From Streptomyces sp. NBC_00490 (GTDB lineage: Bacteria > Actinomycetota > Actinomycetes > Streptomycetales > Streptomycetaceae): a stretch of DNA of 64,000 bases. Positions 20,881 through 29,706 of the stretch are shown here, piece after piece. The first letter of the stretch is position 1. Each line of letters begins with the position of its first letter. The notes beneath the pieces were generated by a model. It had not been told where the DNA came from. It was given only the letters and a program-made list of their open reading frames with translations, and ran no database searches. The stretch covers positions 3,596,001 to 3,660,000 of the forward strand of contig NZ_CP107869.1 in NCBI RefSeq assembly GCF_036013645.1, read 5' to 3'. The translations under genes and the position numbers were made by a program.

Positions 20881-21072
20881 TCAGTCGCCGTCGCCGCCGG
20901 AGGACGAGCCCCCGCCCTGCTTCTTCCCCGAGCTCTGCACCACCTTGCCCAGGCCTACCGTCACGGCCGCCACGACGCGGACCCAGGTCGGCCCGCCGCG
21001 TTCCGCCCACACCACGCACACACACCCGAAGACGGCGAGACCCAGAACGCCCACCAGCACCAGAACCGTCAT
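20881..21072 (-). CDS. Small single-pass membrane protein
   Basis: A 63-residue protein with one hydrophobic segment (MTVLVLVGVLGLAVFGCVCV, residues 1-20), a Trp/Arg juxtamembrane region, a second weak hydrophobic stretch (VRVVAAVTVGLGKVV) and a Gly/Ser-rich tail GGGSSSGGDGD. Function and family are not recognised. GTGGGGA precedes the ATG at 21072. It converges on the reductase gene. Confidence 0.5.
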   Translation of the reverse strand: MTVLVLVGVLGLAVFGCVCVVWAERGGPTWVRVVAAVTVGLGKVVQSSGKKQGGGSSSGGDGD

Positions 21073-21187
21073 GTCCCCACCCCTGCGTTCGTACGATTCC
21101 GGTGATCTTCTCAGATCCCCCTTCCCGAACACATGAACTACCCCAAGAAACTCGCACCCCTAAATCGAACAGGCGTAGCATTGCGCT

Positions 21188-21517
21188 GTGGCTACGACCT
21201 ATGACTTTCCGAGTGACCTCCTCGCCGGTCAGGAGGAGCTGCATCAGGTCCGGGCCGAGCTGTCGGCCCTGCTCAAGCGGCTGCCCTGGTCGGTCGAGCC
21301 CCTGGACGGCTTCAGCGACACCGCGGGCTGGCGCAAGGTGGAACGCCCCGCCTCCCCGGGCTGGACACCCGACGAACAGGCCGAGGTCGAGAAGCTCAGG
21401 CAGCGCGAACACGAACTCGTCGTCTTCGTCACCGGCCACCGCTTCTGGGCGGAGGTCGCCGGCGAGGAGCGCGTGGACGCCCGCATGAGGCTGAAGCACG
21501 CGCGGGAGGACAGCTGA
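21188..21517 (+). CDS. Conserved hypothetical protein, helical
   Basis: A 109-residue protein that starts with GTG and reads MATTYDFPSDLLAGQEELHQVRAELSALLKRLPW. Two amphipathic helical segments (19-31 and about 62-78) and no signal or membrane helix suggest a soluble cytoplasmic protein. I do not recognise a named domain. Its end is followed within 6 bp by a strong terminator and then by tRNA-Val on the other strand. Confidence 0.65.
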   Translation: MATTYDFPSDLLAGQEELHQVRAELSALLKRLPWSVEPLDGFSDTAGWRKVERPASPGWTPDEQAEVEKLRQREHELVVFVTGHRFWAEVAGEERVDARMRLKHAREDS

Positions 21518-21522
21518 CAAAA

Positions 21523-21560
21523 GAGGAAGACCCCGGCCGTGATCGGCCGGGGTCTTCCTC
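21523..21560. terminator. Strong bidirectional terminator hairpin
   Basis: A perfect 17-bp stem (gaggaagaccccggccg, 21523-21539, with 21544-21560) has a 4-nt loop tgat. It lies between the convergent gene ending at 21517 and the 3' end of tRNA-Val at 21566, so it can terminate transcripts from both sides. Confidence 0.85.
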
Positions 21561-21565
21561 CCGTG

Positions 21566-21637
<72 letters not shown>

Positions 21638-21853
21638 GGGTCCCGAACACGCGCGCTCAGGACGAGTCGACAGACTACCTTGCCCGGGGCCCCGTCCTGC
21701 AAACGCGTATCGCGGCGTACCGCGGGAGCCGGATCCCGGGGTCGAACCGGGGGTTTACCCCACCCCGGATCCGGGAGCGTCCCGGATCCCGCGACGGCCC
21801 CCCGCTCCGTACGGTCGAAGAGCCTCATCATTCTGGCTCAGGGGGAGATCCCA

Positions 21854-22621
21854 ATGGCACGCACCGCCACCGCTCGCATGGTCCTCGCCGCAGGCGCCGT
21901 CGCTCTCATCGCGGGCGTCAGCGCCTGTGGAGCCTCCGCCGGGGACGACAAGGATCCGGACCAGCGGTCGTTCGCGCTGGAGGGGAAGACGCTGACCATC
22001 GACTCCGACGACTCGGCGCTGGAGATCGTCGCCGCCGACGACAACAAGGCGGGCCGGATCGAGGTCACCCGCTGGTTCCAGGGCACGGTCGCCCTCGGCA
22101 AGGACCCGAAGGTCACCTGGTCGATGACGGACGACACGCTGAAGCTGCGGATGAAGTGCACCGGCGTGGTCGCCGACTGCGCGGCCAAGCACCGCATCGA
22201 GGTCCCGCGCGGTGTCTCCGTGAAGGTCGAGGACGGGGACGGGAGTGTGCGGGCCAGGGGCTTCGAGGACGCGCTGAGCATTCGTACGGGCGACGGATCG
22301 GTGCATGTCACCGATTCCAGCGGGCCGCTCGACCTGAAGACCGGCGACGGGTCCGTGCGCGCCGACGTCACCTCGCGCGACGTGCGCTCCCGGACCGGCG
22401 ACGGCTCGGTCCACCTCGAACTGGGCGCCGTCCCGGACCGCGTGGAGTCCAGCAGCGGCGACGGCTCCGTGACCATCGACGTCCCCGAGGCCACGTACAA
22501 GGTGACGACCCAGACCGGCGACGGCGGGGTGGACGTCACCGTGCCGCGGGCCGACTCCAGCTCGCACGTCATCACCGCCCGTACCGGCGACGGCAAAGTC
22601 ACGGTCCGGACCGCGAACTAA
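21854..22621 (+). CDS. DUF4097 beta-repeat lipoprotein
   Basis: A 255-residue protein. The N-terminal signal ends in a lipobox-like GVSAC (Cys about residue 25), so a lipid-anchored extracellular location is expected. The body is a DUF4097/DUF4098-type beta repeat. From about residue 128 a GDGSV-like motif recurs every 17-22 residues (EDGDGSV, TGDGSV three times, SGDGSV, TGDGGV, TGDGKV), each flanked by alternating hydrophobic beta strands, which predicts a parallel beta-solenoid. The function is unknown. The start ATG at 21854 follows GGGGGAGA. Confidence 0.8.
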   Translation: MARTATARMVLAAGAVALIAGVSACGASAGDDKDPDQRSFALEGKTLTIDSDDSALEIVAADDNKAGRIEVTRWFQGTVALGKDPKVTWSMTDDTLKLRMKCTGVVADCAAKHRIEVPRGVSVKVEDGDGSVRARGFEDALSIRTGDGSVHVTDSSGPLDLKTGDGSVRADVTSRDVRSRTGDGSVHLELGAVPDRVESSSGDGSVTIDVPEATYKVTTQTGDGGVDVTVPRADSSSHVITARTGDGKVTVRTAN

Positions 22622-22695
22622 CGGGCCCGTGTGTTCGTCCTTAACCGGTGGGAGAATGACACCGGGCCAGGACGGACACAGCACGGGAGAGGGAT

Positions 22696-24066
22696 GTGAC
22701 GGCGACACCAGCGCAGCCGTACTCGCCGTCGAAGCCGCGCGCACATCATGCGCTGCGCGACACGCTCACTCTCATCGCGCTGCCGCTGGCCGCGGCCCTC
22801 GCGCTGCCGGCCGCGTTCGCCGGCGGCGGCACCCGGCGCTGGTTCGGGGGGCGTTCCGAGAGCCAGCGGGCCGAGGCGCAGGCCGCGAAGGACGCCGCCG
22901 CGGCCGCGTTCTACGAGCTCGACACCGCCCAGCGCGATCTGCGGATCTCGATAGAGACGATCACCGCGGTCGACGACTCCCCCGCCGCCCGGCGCGCGGT
23001 CGCCGACTTCGAGGCGATCAGCAGACGGATCGACGAGGCCAGTCACCAGTACATCGAGGCCGTCGACGCGCACGACCTGGACCGGGACGACCTGGAGGCG
23101 TCGGTCGCCGTCCACGCGCGCACCGAGCTCACCAGGGCCAAGGACGAGCTGGCCAACGTCAAGCGGGAGCTGGACCGCTTCGGCGACAGCCTCGGTCCGC
23201 TCCTCGGCAAGGCCGAGACCCAGCTGGTCCGCCTCGCTCCCGCCGTCGAACGGGCCAGACAGGGACTGCTGGCCGCCTCCAACGCCCTTGACGCCGTACG
23301 GCAGTCGGGGCTGAAGGCCGACGACCTCGCCGCCCGGCTCGCCGCCCTCGGCCCCGAGCTGACCAAGCTGAACCAGGGCGCCGGTCAGCACGGCGTCCCG
23401 GACACCCTGGAGCGTGCCGAGCGCGTCGCCCGGGAGGCCGAGGCGGTCCGGGTCGAGTCCGAGCGGCTGCCCGAGAAGGCCGCCGAGATCGACCACCGGC
23501 TCGTCTCCCTGCGCACCCGCGCCCAGGCCCTCACCACCCGCGCGGGCCAGGTCGATCCGGTCCTGAGCGAGCTGCGGCGGCGCTTCACCGCGGCCTGCTG
23601 GCAGGACCTCCAGCAGGTCCCGGACCAGGCCACGGAGAACGTGCGCCAGGCCGAGCGCAAGCTCACGGAGGCCCGCGCCGCCCGTGACGAGCAGCGCTGG
23701 CCGGACGCGACCGCCCTGCTGTCGACCGTACGGGCCCTGCTGAACAGCACCGACGAGTCCGTCTCCGCGGCGGGCGACCGGCTGCGACGGCTGAACGCCG
23801 TGCAGAAGGACCCCCAGCAGGAGATCGACCGCACCCGCTTCGCGATCCGTGACGCCCAGCGGCTGGCCATGACGGGCCGGAACACCCCCGATCCGCGTCA
23901 CGCACGCCCCCTGGACGACTCCGTGGCCCGGCTGGAGCGGGCGATCGGCACGCTGGAGGGCCGCCACCCCGACTACTGGCACTTCCTCACGGAGACGGAG
24001 GCGGTGCGGCAGACGGTGGCGCGGGTGGTGGCGCAGATCCGGGAGGAGCGCGGCGCGGGGCACTGA
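22696..24066 (+). CDS. Long coiled-coil protein with N-terminal membrane helix, function unknown
   Basis: A 456-residue protein. One membrane helix near the N-terminus (TLIALPLAAALALPAAFAGG, about residues 25-44) is followed by an almost entirely helical, heptad-rich region to the end, with many Ala/Arg/Glu and few Gly. Conserved-looking features include AKDAAAAAFYELD, a central GQVDPVLSELRRRF, and a C-terminal RHPDYWHFLTETEAVRQTVARV. The GTG start at 22696 follows GGGAGAGGG. It could be a scaffolding protein at the membrane. I do not recognise a family. The FmdB zinc-ribbon gene follows 41 bp later. Confidence 0.7.
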   Translation: MTATPAQPYSPSKPRAHHALRDTLTLIALPLAAALALPAAFAGGGTRRWFGGRSESQRAEAQAAKDAAAAAFYELDTAQRDLRISIETITAVDDSPAARRAVADFEAISRRIDEASHQYIEAVDAHDLDRDDLEASVAVHARTELTRAKDELANVKRELDRFGDSLGPLLGKAETQLVRLAPAVERARQGLLAASNALDAVRQSGLKADDLAARLAALGPELTKLNQGAGQHGVPDTLERAERVAREAEAVRVESERLPEKAAEIDHRLVSLRTRAQALTTRAGQVDPVLSELRRRFTAACWQDLQQVPDQATENVRQAERKLTEARAARDEQRWPDATALLSTVRALLNSTDESVSAAGDRLRRLNAVQKDPQQEIDRTRFAIRDAQRLAMTGRNTPDPRHARPLDDSVARLERAIGTLEGRHPDYWHFLTETEAVRQTVARVVAQIREERGAGH

Positions 24067-24107
24067 CGGCTCTGCAGCCGTCGGCCGCCGCCGGTTAACC
24101 TGTGCGT

Positions 24108-24329
24108 ATGCCTCGCTACGAGTACCGCTGCCGGACCTGCGGCGACACGTTCGAACTGAGCCGTCCGATGGCGGAGTCCGCCGCCCCCGCGGACTGCCCG
24201 GCCGGCCACGACGACACGGTGAAGCTCCTGTCGACGGTGGCCGTCGGCGGCTCGGCCTCCGCACCGGCCCAGGCCCCCCGCTCCGGCGGAGGCGGCGGCG
24301 GTTGCTGCGGCGGGGGCTGCTGCGGCTGA
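24108..24329 (+). CDS. FmdB family zinc-ribbon protein
   Basis: A 73-residue protein that starts MPRYEYRCRTCGDTFE, the classic FmdB N-terminus with a CxxC knuckle. A second pair is less canonical (DCPAGHDD, one Cys and a His). The C-terminal tail is GGGGGGCCGGGCCG, a Gly/Cys repeat able to bind metal. The family was named for a putative regulator of formamidase and acetamidase, but most members have unknown roles. The ATG at 24108 is supported by the conserved N-terminus. Confidence 0.85.
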   Translation: MPRYEYRCRTCGDTFELSRPMAESAAPADCPAGHDDTVKLLSTVAVGGSASAPAQAPRSGGGGGGCCGGGCCG

Positions 24330-24380
24330 CGGACAGCGGCTTCAGGAAACCTTCAGCCGCGGTTTCCTACCGTGGGCGGC

Positions 24381-25010
24381 ATGACAGCCGCCCCGCAGTG
24401 GATCAACGGACTCATGGACACGCTCGGCGCGCCCGGCGCCGGCCTGGCCATCGCCCTGGAGAACCTCTTCCCGCCCCTGCCGAGCGAGGTCATCCTGCCG
24501 CTCGCGGGGTTCGCGGCGAGCACCGGGCAGATGAGCCTGTGGGCCGCGCTGCTGTGGACGACCGCCGGTTCGGTGATCGGCGCGCTCGCCCTGTACGGCG
24601 TCGGCGCGCTGCTCGGCCGTGACCGGACGGTGGCGATCGCGGCGCGACTGCCGCTGGTGAAGACGAGCGACATCGAGAAGACCGAGGCCTGGTTCCTGCG
24701 GCACGGCACCAAGGCGGTCTTCTTCGGCCGGATGATTCCGATCTTCCGCAGCCTGATCTCGGTCCCGGCCGGCGTCGAGCGCATGCCCCTGCCCGTCTTC
24801 CTCGGCCTGACCACGCTGGGCAGCGCACTGTGGAACACGGCGTTCGTGATGGCGGGCTACACGCTGGGCGCCAACTGGACCCAGGTCACCGACGTGGTGT
24901 CCACGTACTCGAAGATCGTCCTCGTGCTGGCCGCCGCAGCGGTCGTGGCCTTCGTGGCCGTACGACTGCGGCGGCGGCCCGCGTCTAGCGAGGTGTCCGA
25001 GTCGTCCTGA
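24381..25010 (+). CDS. DedA family membrane protein
   Basis: A 209-residue DedA/VTT-domain protein, closer to the canonical type than the copy at 17961. LENLFPPLPSEVILPLAGF matches the family's E-N-x-x-P-P-x-P-S-E motif, and FFGRMIPIFRSLISVPAGVERMP matches the G-R-x-x-P-x-x-R motif. About five membrane segments are present and a basic C-terminus (RLRRRPASS) faces the cytoplasm. A lipid-flippase role is inferred from the family. The ATG at 24381 is chosen over an in-frame GTG at 24372. The last 26 bp overlap the convergent HAD gene. Confidence 0.87.
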   Translation: MTAAPQWINGLMDTLGAPGAGLAIALENLFPPLPSEVILPLAGFAASTGQMSLWAALLWTTAGSVIGALALYGVGALLGRDRTVAIAARLPLVKTSDIEKTEAWFLRHGTKAVFFGRMIPIFRSLISVPAGVERMPLPVFLGLTTLGSALWNTAFVMAGYTLGANWTQVTDVVSTYSKIVLVLAAAAVVAFVAVRLRRRPASSEVSESS

Positions 25011-25797
25011 GGAACTCCCGCAGGATCCGCTCCCCCGCCAGCACGCCCCGCTCCGGCAGCGCGCTGACCGTCGGGGCGGTGAAGGCCTCGTCGGCCAGCT
25101 CTCCGTGGCCCGGCCGCCAGCCCTGGTCCGCGGCGAGCAGCAGGTCGGCGTCGAGCAGGGAGTCACCGGCGGCCAGCGTCAGCTCCGCGCCGGTGCGGCG
25201 GGCGACCTCGTGCATGGCGGCGCTCTTGGTCAGCGGCTTCGGGACGGCGTAGATCTTGCGGCCCTGGAGCGAGACCGTCCAGCCGCGGTTCTCCGCCCAC
25301 ACCGCGAGTTCCTTCACCCAGTCCTCGGTCAGCAGTTCACGCTCGACGACGAGGTAGGCGAAGAGGTCCTCGGCGACCCGGTGCTTGCGTACCCACACGG
25401 GGTCGGCCGTCCGCAGCAGGTGCTCGCGCACCTCGTCCAGCGGCGCGCACTCGTCGGCCAGCCGGGCCTGCACGCGCGCGTGCCAGTCGGCGTCCGTCAC
25501 ACCGTCCACCAGCAGATGCCCGCCGTTGGCGCAGATCGCGTACTTCGGGGGCGGGCCCGGCAGGTTGATGCGCTGGTACTGCTTGCGGGTCCGCGTGGTC
25601 GTCGGCACGAACACGGCCGCGTCGCCGAGTTCGGCCAGCAGTCCGGCGGCCGTCTCCGTCATGTACGACAGCGGTCTGCTCTCGTGCACCTCGACGCAGA
25701 GCAGCCGGGGCGCCCGCGCGTCCGGCATGGTCAGCGCGAGGGCCGCGGAGGAGTAGATGAGCGTACGGTCGAGGTCGCTCGCCACCAGCACCGGCAT
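24985..25797 (-). CDS. HAD-family phosphatase of the Ter biosynthetic module
   Basis: A 270-residue HAD hydrolase with a Cof-type (IIB) cap. VASDLDRTLIYSS is motif I, FVPTTTRTRKQ is motif II, KPLTKSAAMHEVARR supplies the Lys, and LAAGDSLLDADLLLAAD is motif IV. HAD phosphatases of this type are a standard component of Ter operons, where they are proposed to dephosphorylate a PRPP-derived intermediate. Its ATG overlaps the stop of the upstream fusion gene by one base (TGATG), which implies translational coupling. It is the last gene of the citE-like / phosphoribosyltransferase / HAD operon. Confidence 0.86.
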   Translation of the reverse strand: MPVLVASDLDRTLIYSSAALALTMPDARAPRLLCVEVHESRPLSYMTETAAGLLAELGDAAVFVPTTTRTRKQYQRINLPGPPPKYAICANGGHLLVDGVTDADWHARVQARLADECAPLDEVREHLLRTADPVWVRKHRVAEDLFAYLVVERELLTEDWVKELAVWAENRGWTVSLQGRKIYAVPKPLTKSAAMHEVARRTGAELTLAAGDSLLDADLLLAADQGWRPGHGELADEAFTAPTVSALPERGVLAGERILREFLRTTRTPR

Positions 25798-28307
25798 CAG
25801 ACGTTCACCGCCTTGCCGTCGGCGCCCGTCGCGCCCCGCGTGTACTTGGGGTGGATCAACCCCACGCAGGTGTACGGGAGTTCGGCGACCTCTTCCACCG
25901 GGACACCTCTCTGTTCGGCCAACAGGCGTACGTGGTCGAGGTCGGCGCCCGCGCCGGCCCGCGCCAGGATCTTCCAGGGCACCCGGCGCAGCAGCACCCG
26001 GGTGGTCTCGCCGACGCCGGGCTTGACGAGGTTCACGTCGTGGATGCCGTACTCCTCGCTGATCCGCTCGACGGCCGCCCAGCCCTCCCAGGTCGGGTCG
26101 CGGTCGCTCGACAGCAGCTCCTTGGTCTGGGCGTCCACCGCGTCCACGACCTCGGGGAAGGTGGCGACGACGGCGTCGATGAACTCCACCGAGACGTCGG
26201 CGCCGGCGAGTTCGCGGTAGAACTTCGCGCCGTGGAAGTCGTCCGGGCCGACGAGGTCCGCGCGCAGCACGGTGCGCGAGATCAGGCCGGAGACCGTGGA
26301 GTTGAGGCAGGCGGAGGGGATGAGGAAGTCCTCACGGGTGCCGTACGTCTTCACGCACGAGCCCGGGTCGGCCAGTACGGCGATCTCCGGGTCGAAGCCG
26401 GTGATGCCGTCGGACTCCTCGAACTCCTTGACGGCGTCCGCCAGTTCACGGGTGATCGCGCCCTTGCCGGTCCAGCCGTCGACGAACACGACGTCGGCAG
26501 GGTCGTGGTGGGCGGCCAGCCAGCGCAGCGCGTTCGCGTCGATGCCGCGGCCGCGCACGATCGACACGGCGTAGTGCGGCAGGTCCAGGCCGTGCCGGAA
26601 CTGGGCCCAGCGGCGCATCAGGACCCCGACGGGGGTGCCGGCGCGGGCGAGGGAGACGAGGACCGGGCGGGGCGAGCGTTCCGCGAGGACGATCTCGGTG
26701 ACCGCGCCGACCGCCTGCGCGAGCCGGGCCGCGGACCCGTCCAGCGCGGTGTGGAAGAGCCGCTGGTACTGCTCGCTCGGCTGGTACTCCACCGGCAGCG
26801 ACTCCGCGTAGTGCGCGCCGCCGCTCTGGATGGCCTCCTCGCGCTCCTCGGTCGGCGCCTCCAGCGTCACGTCCGAGAGGTCCTGGAGCAGCCAGCCGAC
26901 GTCTTCCGGGGCGTACGAGGAGAAGGCGGGGCCGCGCAGGGGCTCGGGCAGCATCGGGGGCCTTTCGGGGACGTACAGGGGCTCTGGGACGTACGACGGG
27001 ACGACCGCCAGCAGCACCTGCGGGGTGTGCGCGTGCAGCTGCGCGAGCAGACCGTCGGGGGCGTGCAGCTCCGCCGTGTCGGCGGTGGAGTCGATGACGG
27101 CGACGATCGCGTCGAAGCCGGCGCCGGCGATGTTGTAGGCGTAGCGCTCGCCGGGGCCGTCGGCGGGGTTGTCGTGGGCCGGGAAGGCGATGCGGGTGCG
27201 GATCGCGTAGCCCGGGTCGTCCACCGCCAGGACGGGTGAACGGGTGGTGGTGGAGTAGCGGACCTCGGCGTCGGTGATCTGCTCCAGCTCGCGGGCGAGG
27301 CGGAGGGGGGCGTACATCAGCTCCTCGAAGCCGAGGACGTGGACGCGGCGGGCGCCTTGCGGCAGGGCCTCTGCCAGGCGGGCGGCCATCGCGGGGAGCG
27401 CGTCGTCCAGGCGTATTCGGTGGTGGGGGGTGAAGCCGTGGCGGCCGCCGTCGGGGAGGCCGGGGGGCCAGTGGAGGTCGACACGCTTGTATGCCGGGTG
27501 CGGGTCGGTGGGGGCTGGTCGCGCCCGCGCGGCGGTAGCCGCAGATTCAACACAGCCCCGCGCCCCTGGGGCGTTCGACTCAAACCTCGCCACCAAGTCC
27601 TGACCCTTTTCCAGCACCCCCTCAGGCAGCTTTACGGTCCCCGACGCCGCTGCCACCAAGTCCACCCTCGCGCCAATTTCCCGCGCGAACTCCTCCAGAC
27701 GTCCCGCGTCCGCCTGCGAGCGCATGTCGACCAGGGCCACGACCACGTACCGGCTCCTCGGGTACCGGTCGTGGAGGTCTCTGATGGTGTTCAGGACCGT
27801 GTTGCCTGTGGAGAACTCGTCGTCGACGAGGACCAGCGGGCCGTTGCCGACCAGGAGGGCCGGGTCCTCCGGGAGCAGCAGGTGCGAGGTGGCGTGGGAG
27901 TGGGACTCCTCGAAGCCGCCCGCCGTGGCGACGCCGGGCACCGGGCGGCGGGTGGAGTGGAGGTAGGGGGCGAGGCCGACGCCGTCGGCGACGGAGTGGC
28001 CGAGGCCGGTCGCGGTCTCCGCGTAGCCGAGGACGACCGCGCGGGCCGCCTCCTCCGTGCCCAGGAGGTCCCTGACCCGGCGGCCGAGGGTGAGGCCGTG
28101 GCCGTACACCACGGACGGTGACTGCGGGACGTGCTTGCCGAGCACGTTGGAGACCAGCAGATGGGCCCGCTTGGGGTTGCGGCGCAGGGCGAGGCCCAGC
28201 AGGTCGGTCAGCGTGTCGTCGCCCAGGAGTTCGACCCCGAGCCGCTCGGCGACCCAGGTGCCGGACCAGATCCCGCCAGGCACCTCGTTGTTCACTGCGT
28301 TGTTCAT
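25797..28307 (-). CDS. Ter-module fusion protein: phosphoribosyltransferase - TRSP - StiP/PRTase - PELOTA-like
   Basis: An 836-residue protein. Residues ~20-240 are a PRTase_2 domain with the PRPP loop LVLVDDEFSTGNTV (158-171). Residues 243-268 are a low-complexity linker encoded by a family B repeat. Residues ~285-455 match the TRSP domain that follows PRTase_2 in Ter loci. Residues ~470-735 are the StiP (second PRTase-type) domain, with RPVLVSLARAGTPVGVLM and PRPP loop VVFVDGWTGKG (606-616). Residues ~750-820 resemble the PELOTA RNA-binding-like domain (VRLLAEQRGVPVEEVAEL, PYTCVGLIHP). In other bacteria these are often two genes. The proposed family role is synthesis of a nucleoside-like metabolite from PRPP. 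The ATG at 28307 has AAGGGA upstream. Confidence 0.85.
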   Translation of the reverse strand: MNNAVNNEVPGGIWSGTWVAERLGVELLGDDTLTDLLGLALRRNPKRAHLLVSNVLGKHVPQSPSVVYGHGLTLGRRVRDLLGTEEAARAVVLGYAETATGLGHSVADGVGLAPYLHSTRRPVPGVATAGGFEESHSHATSHLLLPEDPALLVGNGPLVLVDDEFSTGNTVLNTIRDLHDRYPRSRYVVVALVDMRSQADAGRLEEFAREIGARVDLVAAASGTVKLPEGVLEKGQDLVARFESNAPGARGCVESAATAARARPAPTDPHPAYKRVDLHWPPGLPDGGRHGFTPHHRIRLDDALPAMAARLAEALPQGARRVHVLGFEELMYAPLRLARELEQITDAEVRYSTTTRSPVLAVDDPGYAIRTRIAFPAHDNPADGPGERYAYNIAGAGFDAIVAVIDSTADTAELHAPDGLLAQLHAHTPQVLLAVVPSYVPEPLYVPERPPMLPEPLRGPAFSSYAPEDVGWLLQDLSDVTLEAPTEEREEAIQSGGAHYAESLPVEYQPSEQYQRLFHTALDGSAARLAQAVGAVTEIVLAERSPRPVLVSLARAGTPVGVLMRRWAQFRHGLDLPHYAVSIVRGRGIDANALRWLAAHHDPADVVFVDGWTGKGAITRELADAVKEFEESDGITGFDPEIAVLADPGSCVKTYGTREDFLIPSACLNSTVSGLISRTVLRADLVGPDDFHGAKFYRELAGADVSVEFIDAVVATFPEVVDAVDAQTKELLSSDRDPTWEGWAAVERISEEYGIHDVNLVKPGVGETTRVLLRRVPWKILARAGAGADLDHVRLLAEQRGVPVEEVAELPYTCVGLIHPKYTRGATGADGKAVNV
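27513..27573 (+). repeat. Family B dispersed repeat, copy 2, lying inside a coding region
   Basis: The sequence ggctggtcgcgcc...cagccccgcgcccctggggcg matches the intergenic copies at 18662-18720 and, in its core, 20840 and 30504. Here it is within the fusion gene and read on the opposite strand as an in-frame linker rich in Ala, Arg and Pro (about residues 245-267). Similarity probably extends to about 27497. Confidence 0.7.
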
Positions 28308-28343
28308 GCGTCCCTTGTGTGTAACCGACCCAGCCACTGTGTC

Positions 28344-29510
28344 TCAGTCGGGGATTCCGGCGGCGAGCAGCTCCACGAAGCCGATGTCCTCGTTGGCCAC
28401 CCCGAACACCTCGGCGCGCAGCATGGTGCGCTCGGCCCAGGCCCGGTGCGGCTTCACCTCGTTCATCTTGTTCGTGTACTGCGACCGCAGCACTCCCCCG
28501 CCGCCGCGCTCCGGGCGCAGGATGTCCGCGGCGTCACTGAACTCTTCGTGACTGACCACCGACAGTGCGTGCACGGGCAGCACGTGCGAGGGGTGGATAC
28601 AAGTCTTACCCATCAGACCGTTGGCCTGGTCGAGTGAGATCTCGCGGAGCAGCCCGTCCATGGCGTGCTCGATGAGCGCCTCGCGCAGTTCCTCGGCCTG
28701 GCCCTCCAGGAAGGGGCTGCGGCGCAGCTGAGGCTTGAACATGCGCTCCTGGACGCGGAAGTACTCCCAGACCGGCCCGGTCACCGTGAAGCCGGTGCCG
28801 TCGGCCCGGCCCAGCATGTTCACCACGTCGGCGATCACGGAGGCGACGATCTGGACGTCCCAGGCGGTCATGTCGGGGGCGCGGCGCAGGCCGTAGGAGG
28901 AGCAGAAGTCGGTCACGCCGAGGCGGAGTGCCAGCACCCGGTCCCGGTACTTGTCGACCGCGCGGGCGATGCCCTCCAGGGTCTCGACCCGTGACTCGCG
29001 GTACATCAGGTCCGGCGACTCCAGCACCGGCATGGCGAACAGCCGCCGTCCGCTCGCCGCCTCGGCGCCGGAGAGGGCCTCCAGGAAGGTGATGCCGCGT
29101 TCCTCGGTGAACTTCGGCAGCACGAACCCGGACAGCAGCCGGACCGCGGGGCCGAGCCGGTGGACGAGGTCGGGGATCTGCTCGGGGTGGCGGACCCGGA
29201 TGAAGAGCAGCGGAAGATCGGCCACCGCTCCCTCGGCGAGCTCCGTGAACTGTCGTACGAGGTTCTCCTCGGCCTCGACGACGTCCTCGTCGCCGATCGA
29301 GTCCTCCAGGCACAGCACCATCGAGACCACGCCACGCCCGACCTGTTTCAGGATGTCGTCGGCGAGCCGCGGCCTGGTGGCCGGGCTGTAGAGCGTGGCG
29401 CCCAGGGCCGCGGAGAGCAGCCGGGCCGAGGAGTCCGCGTCGAACTCGCACGGCTCCTGGTGAAAGAGGCGCTGACGCACCTCAGGGGCGATGTGCCCGA
29501 AATGACGCAT
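28344..29510 (-). CDS. CitE-like HpcH/HpaI aldolase/lyase of the Ter module
   Basis: A 388-residue TIM-barrel protein of the HpcH/HpaI aldolase / citrate lyase beta family. Recognisable blocks are VVSMVLCLEDSIGDEDV (active-site Glu/Asp region), FVLPKFTEERG (a P-K motif in barrel strand 4), and FAMPVLESPDLMY (metal-binding Glu). CitE-like proteins of this length are a constant member of the Ter biosynthetic module. Start: the ATG at 29510, with GGGGAG 4-5 nt upstream. It is first in an operon with the fusion gene (36 bp gap) and the HAD gene, and is divergent from a TerD gene at 29707. Confidence 0.87.
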   Translation of the reverse strand: MRHFGHIAPEVRQRLFHQEPCEFDADSSARLLSAALGATLYSPATRPRLADDILKQVGRGVVSMVLCLEDSIGDEDVVEAEENLVRQFTELAEGAVADLPLLFIRVRHPEQIPDLVHRLGPAVRLLSGFVLPKFTEERGITFLEALSGAEAASGRRLFAMPVLESPDLMYRESRVETLEGIARAVDKYRDRVLALRLGVTDFCSSYGLRRAPDMTAWDVQIVASVIADVVNMLGRADGTGFTVTGPVWEYFRVQERMFKPQLRRSPFLEGQAEELREALIEHAMDGLLREISLDQANGLMGKTCIHPSHVLPVHALSVVSHEEFSDAADILRPERGGGGVLRSQYTNKMNEVKPHRAWAERTMLRAEVFGVANEDIGFVELLAAGIPD

Positions 29511-29537
29511 ATGACTCCCCCGTGGCGGCTGGGCCTT

Positions 29538-29554
29538 CTGTGAACACTTCACAG
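29538..29554. promoter_or_regulatory. Candidate operator upstream of the Ter biosynthetic operon
   Basis: CTGTGAACACTTCACAG is a perfect palindrome with 7-bp arms around CAC. It is 28 bp before the citE-like start. On the minus strand a -10-like TACTAT occurs about 15-20 bp further upstream, so the palindrome would lie in the early leader, a good repressor position. No binding protein is known from this window. Confidence 0.45.
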
Positions 29555-29706
29555 GTGGCCGGTAATAGTACGTACAAACCCATGTCAGGGGTTCCCATCG
29601 GGCATGAACTTCAGGTAACGCAGGCGCGCACGACGGGCTCGGATTTCCTTGCGGAACCCGCACCCCCGCGTTGTCGTGACCAGGACCGAGAAGGCAGGAT
29701 GACCGC

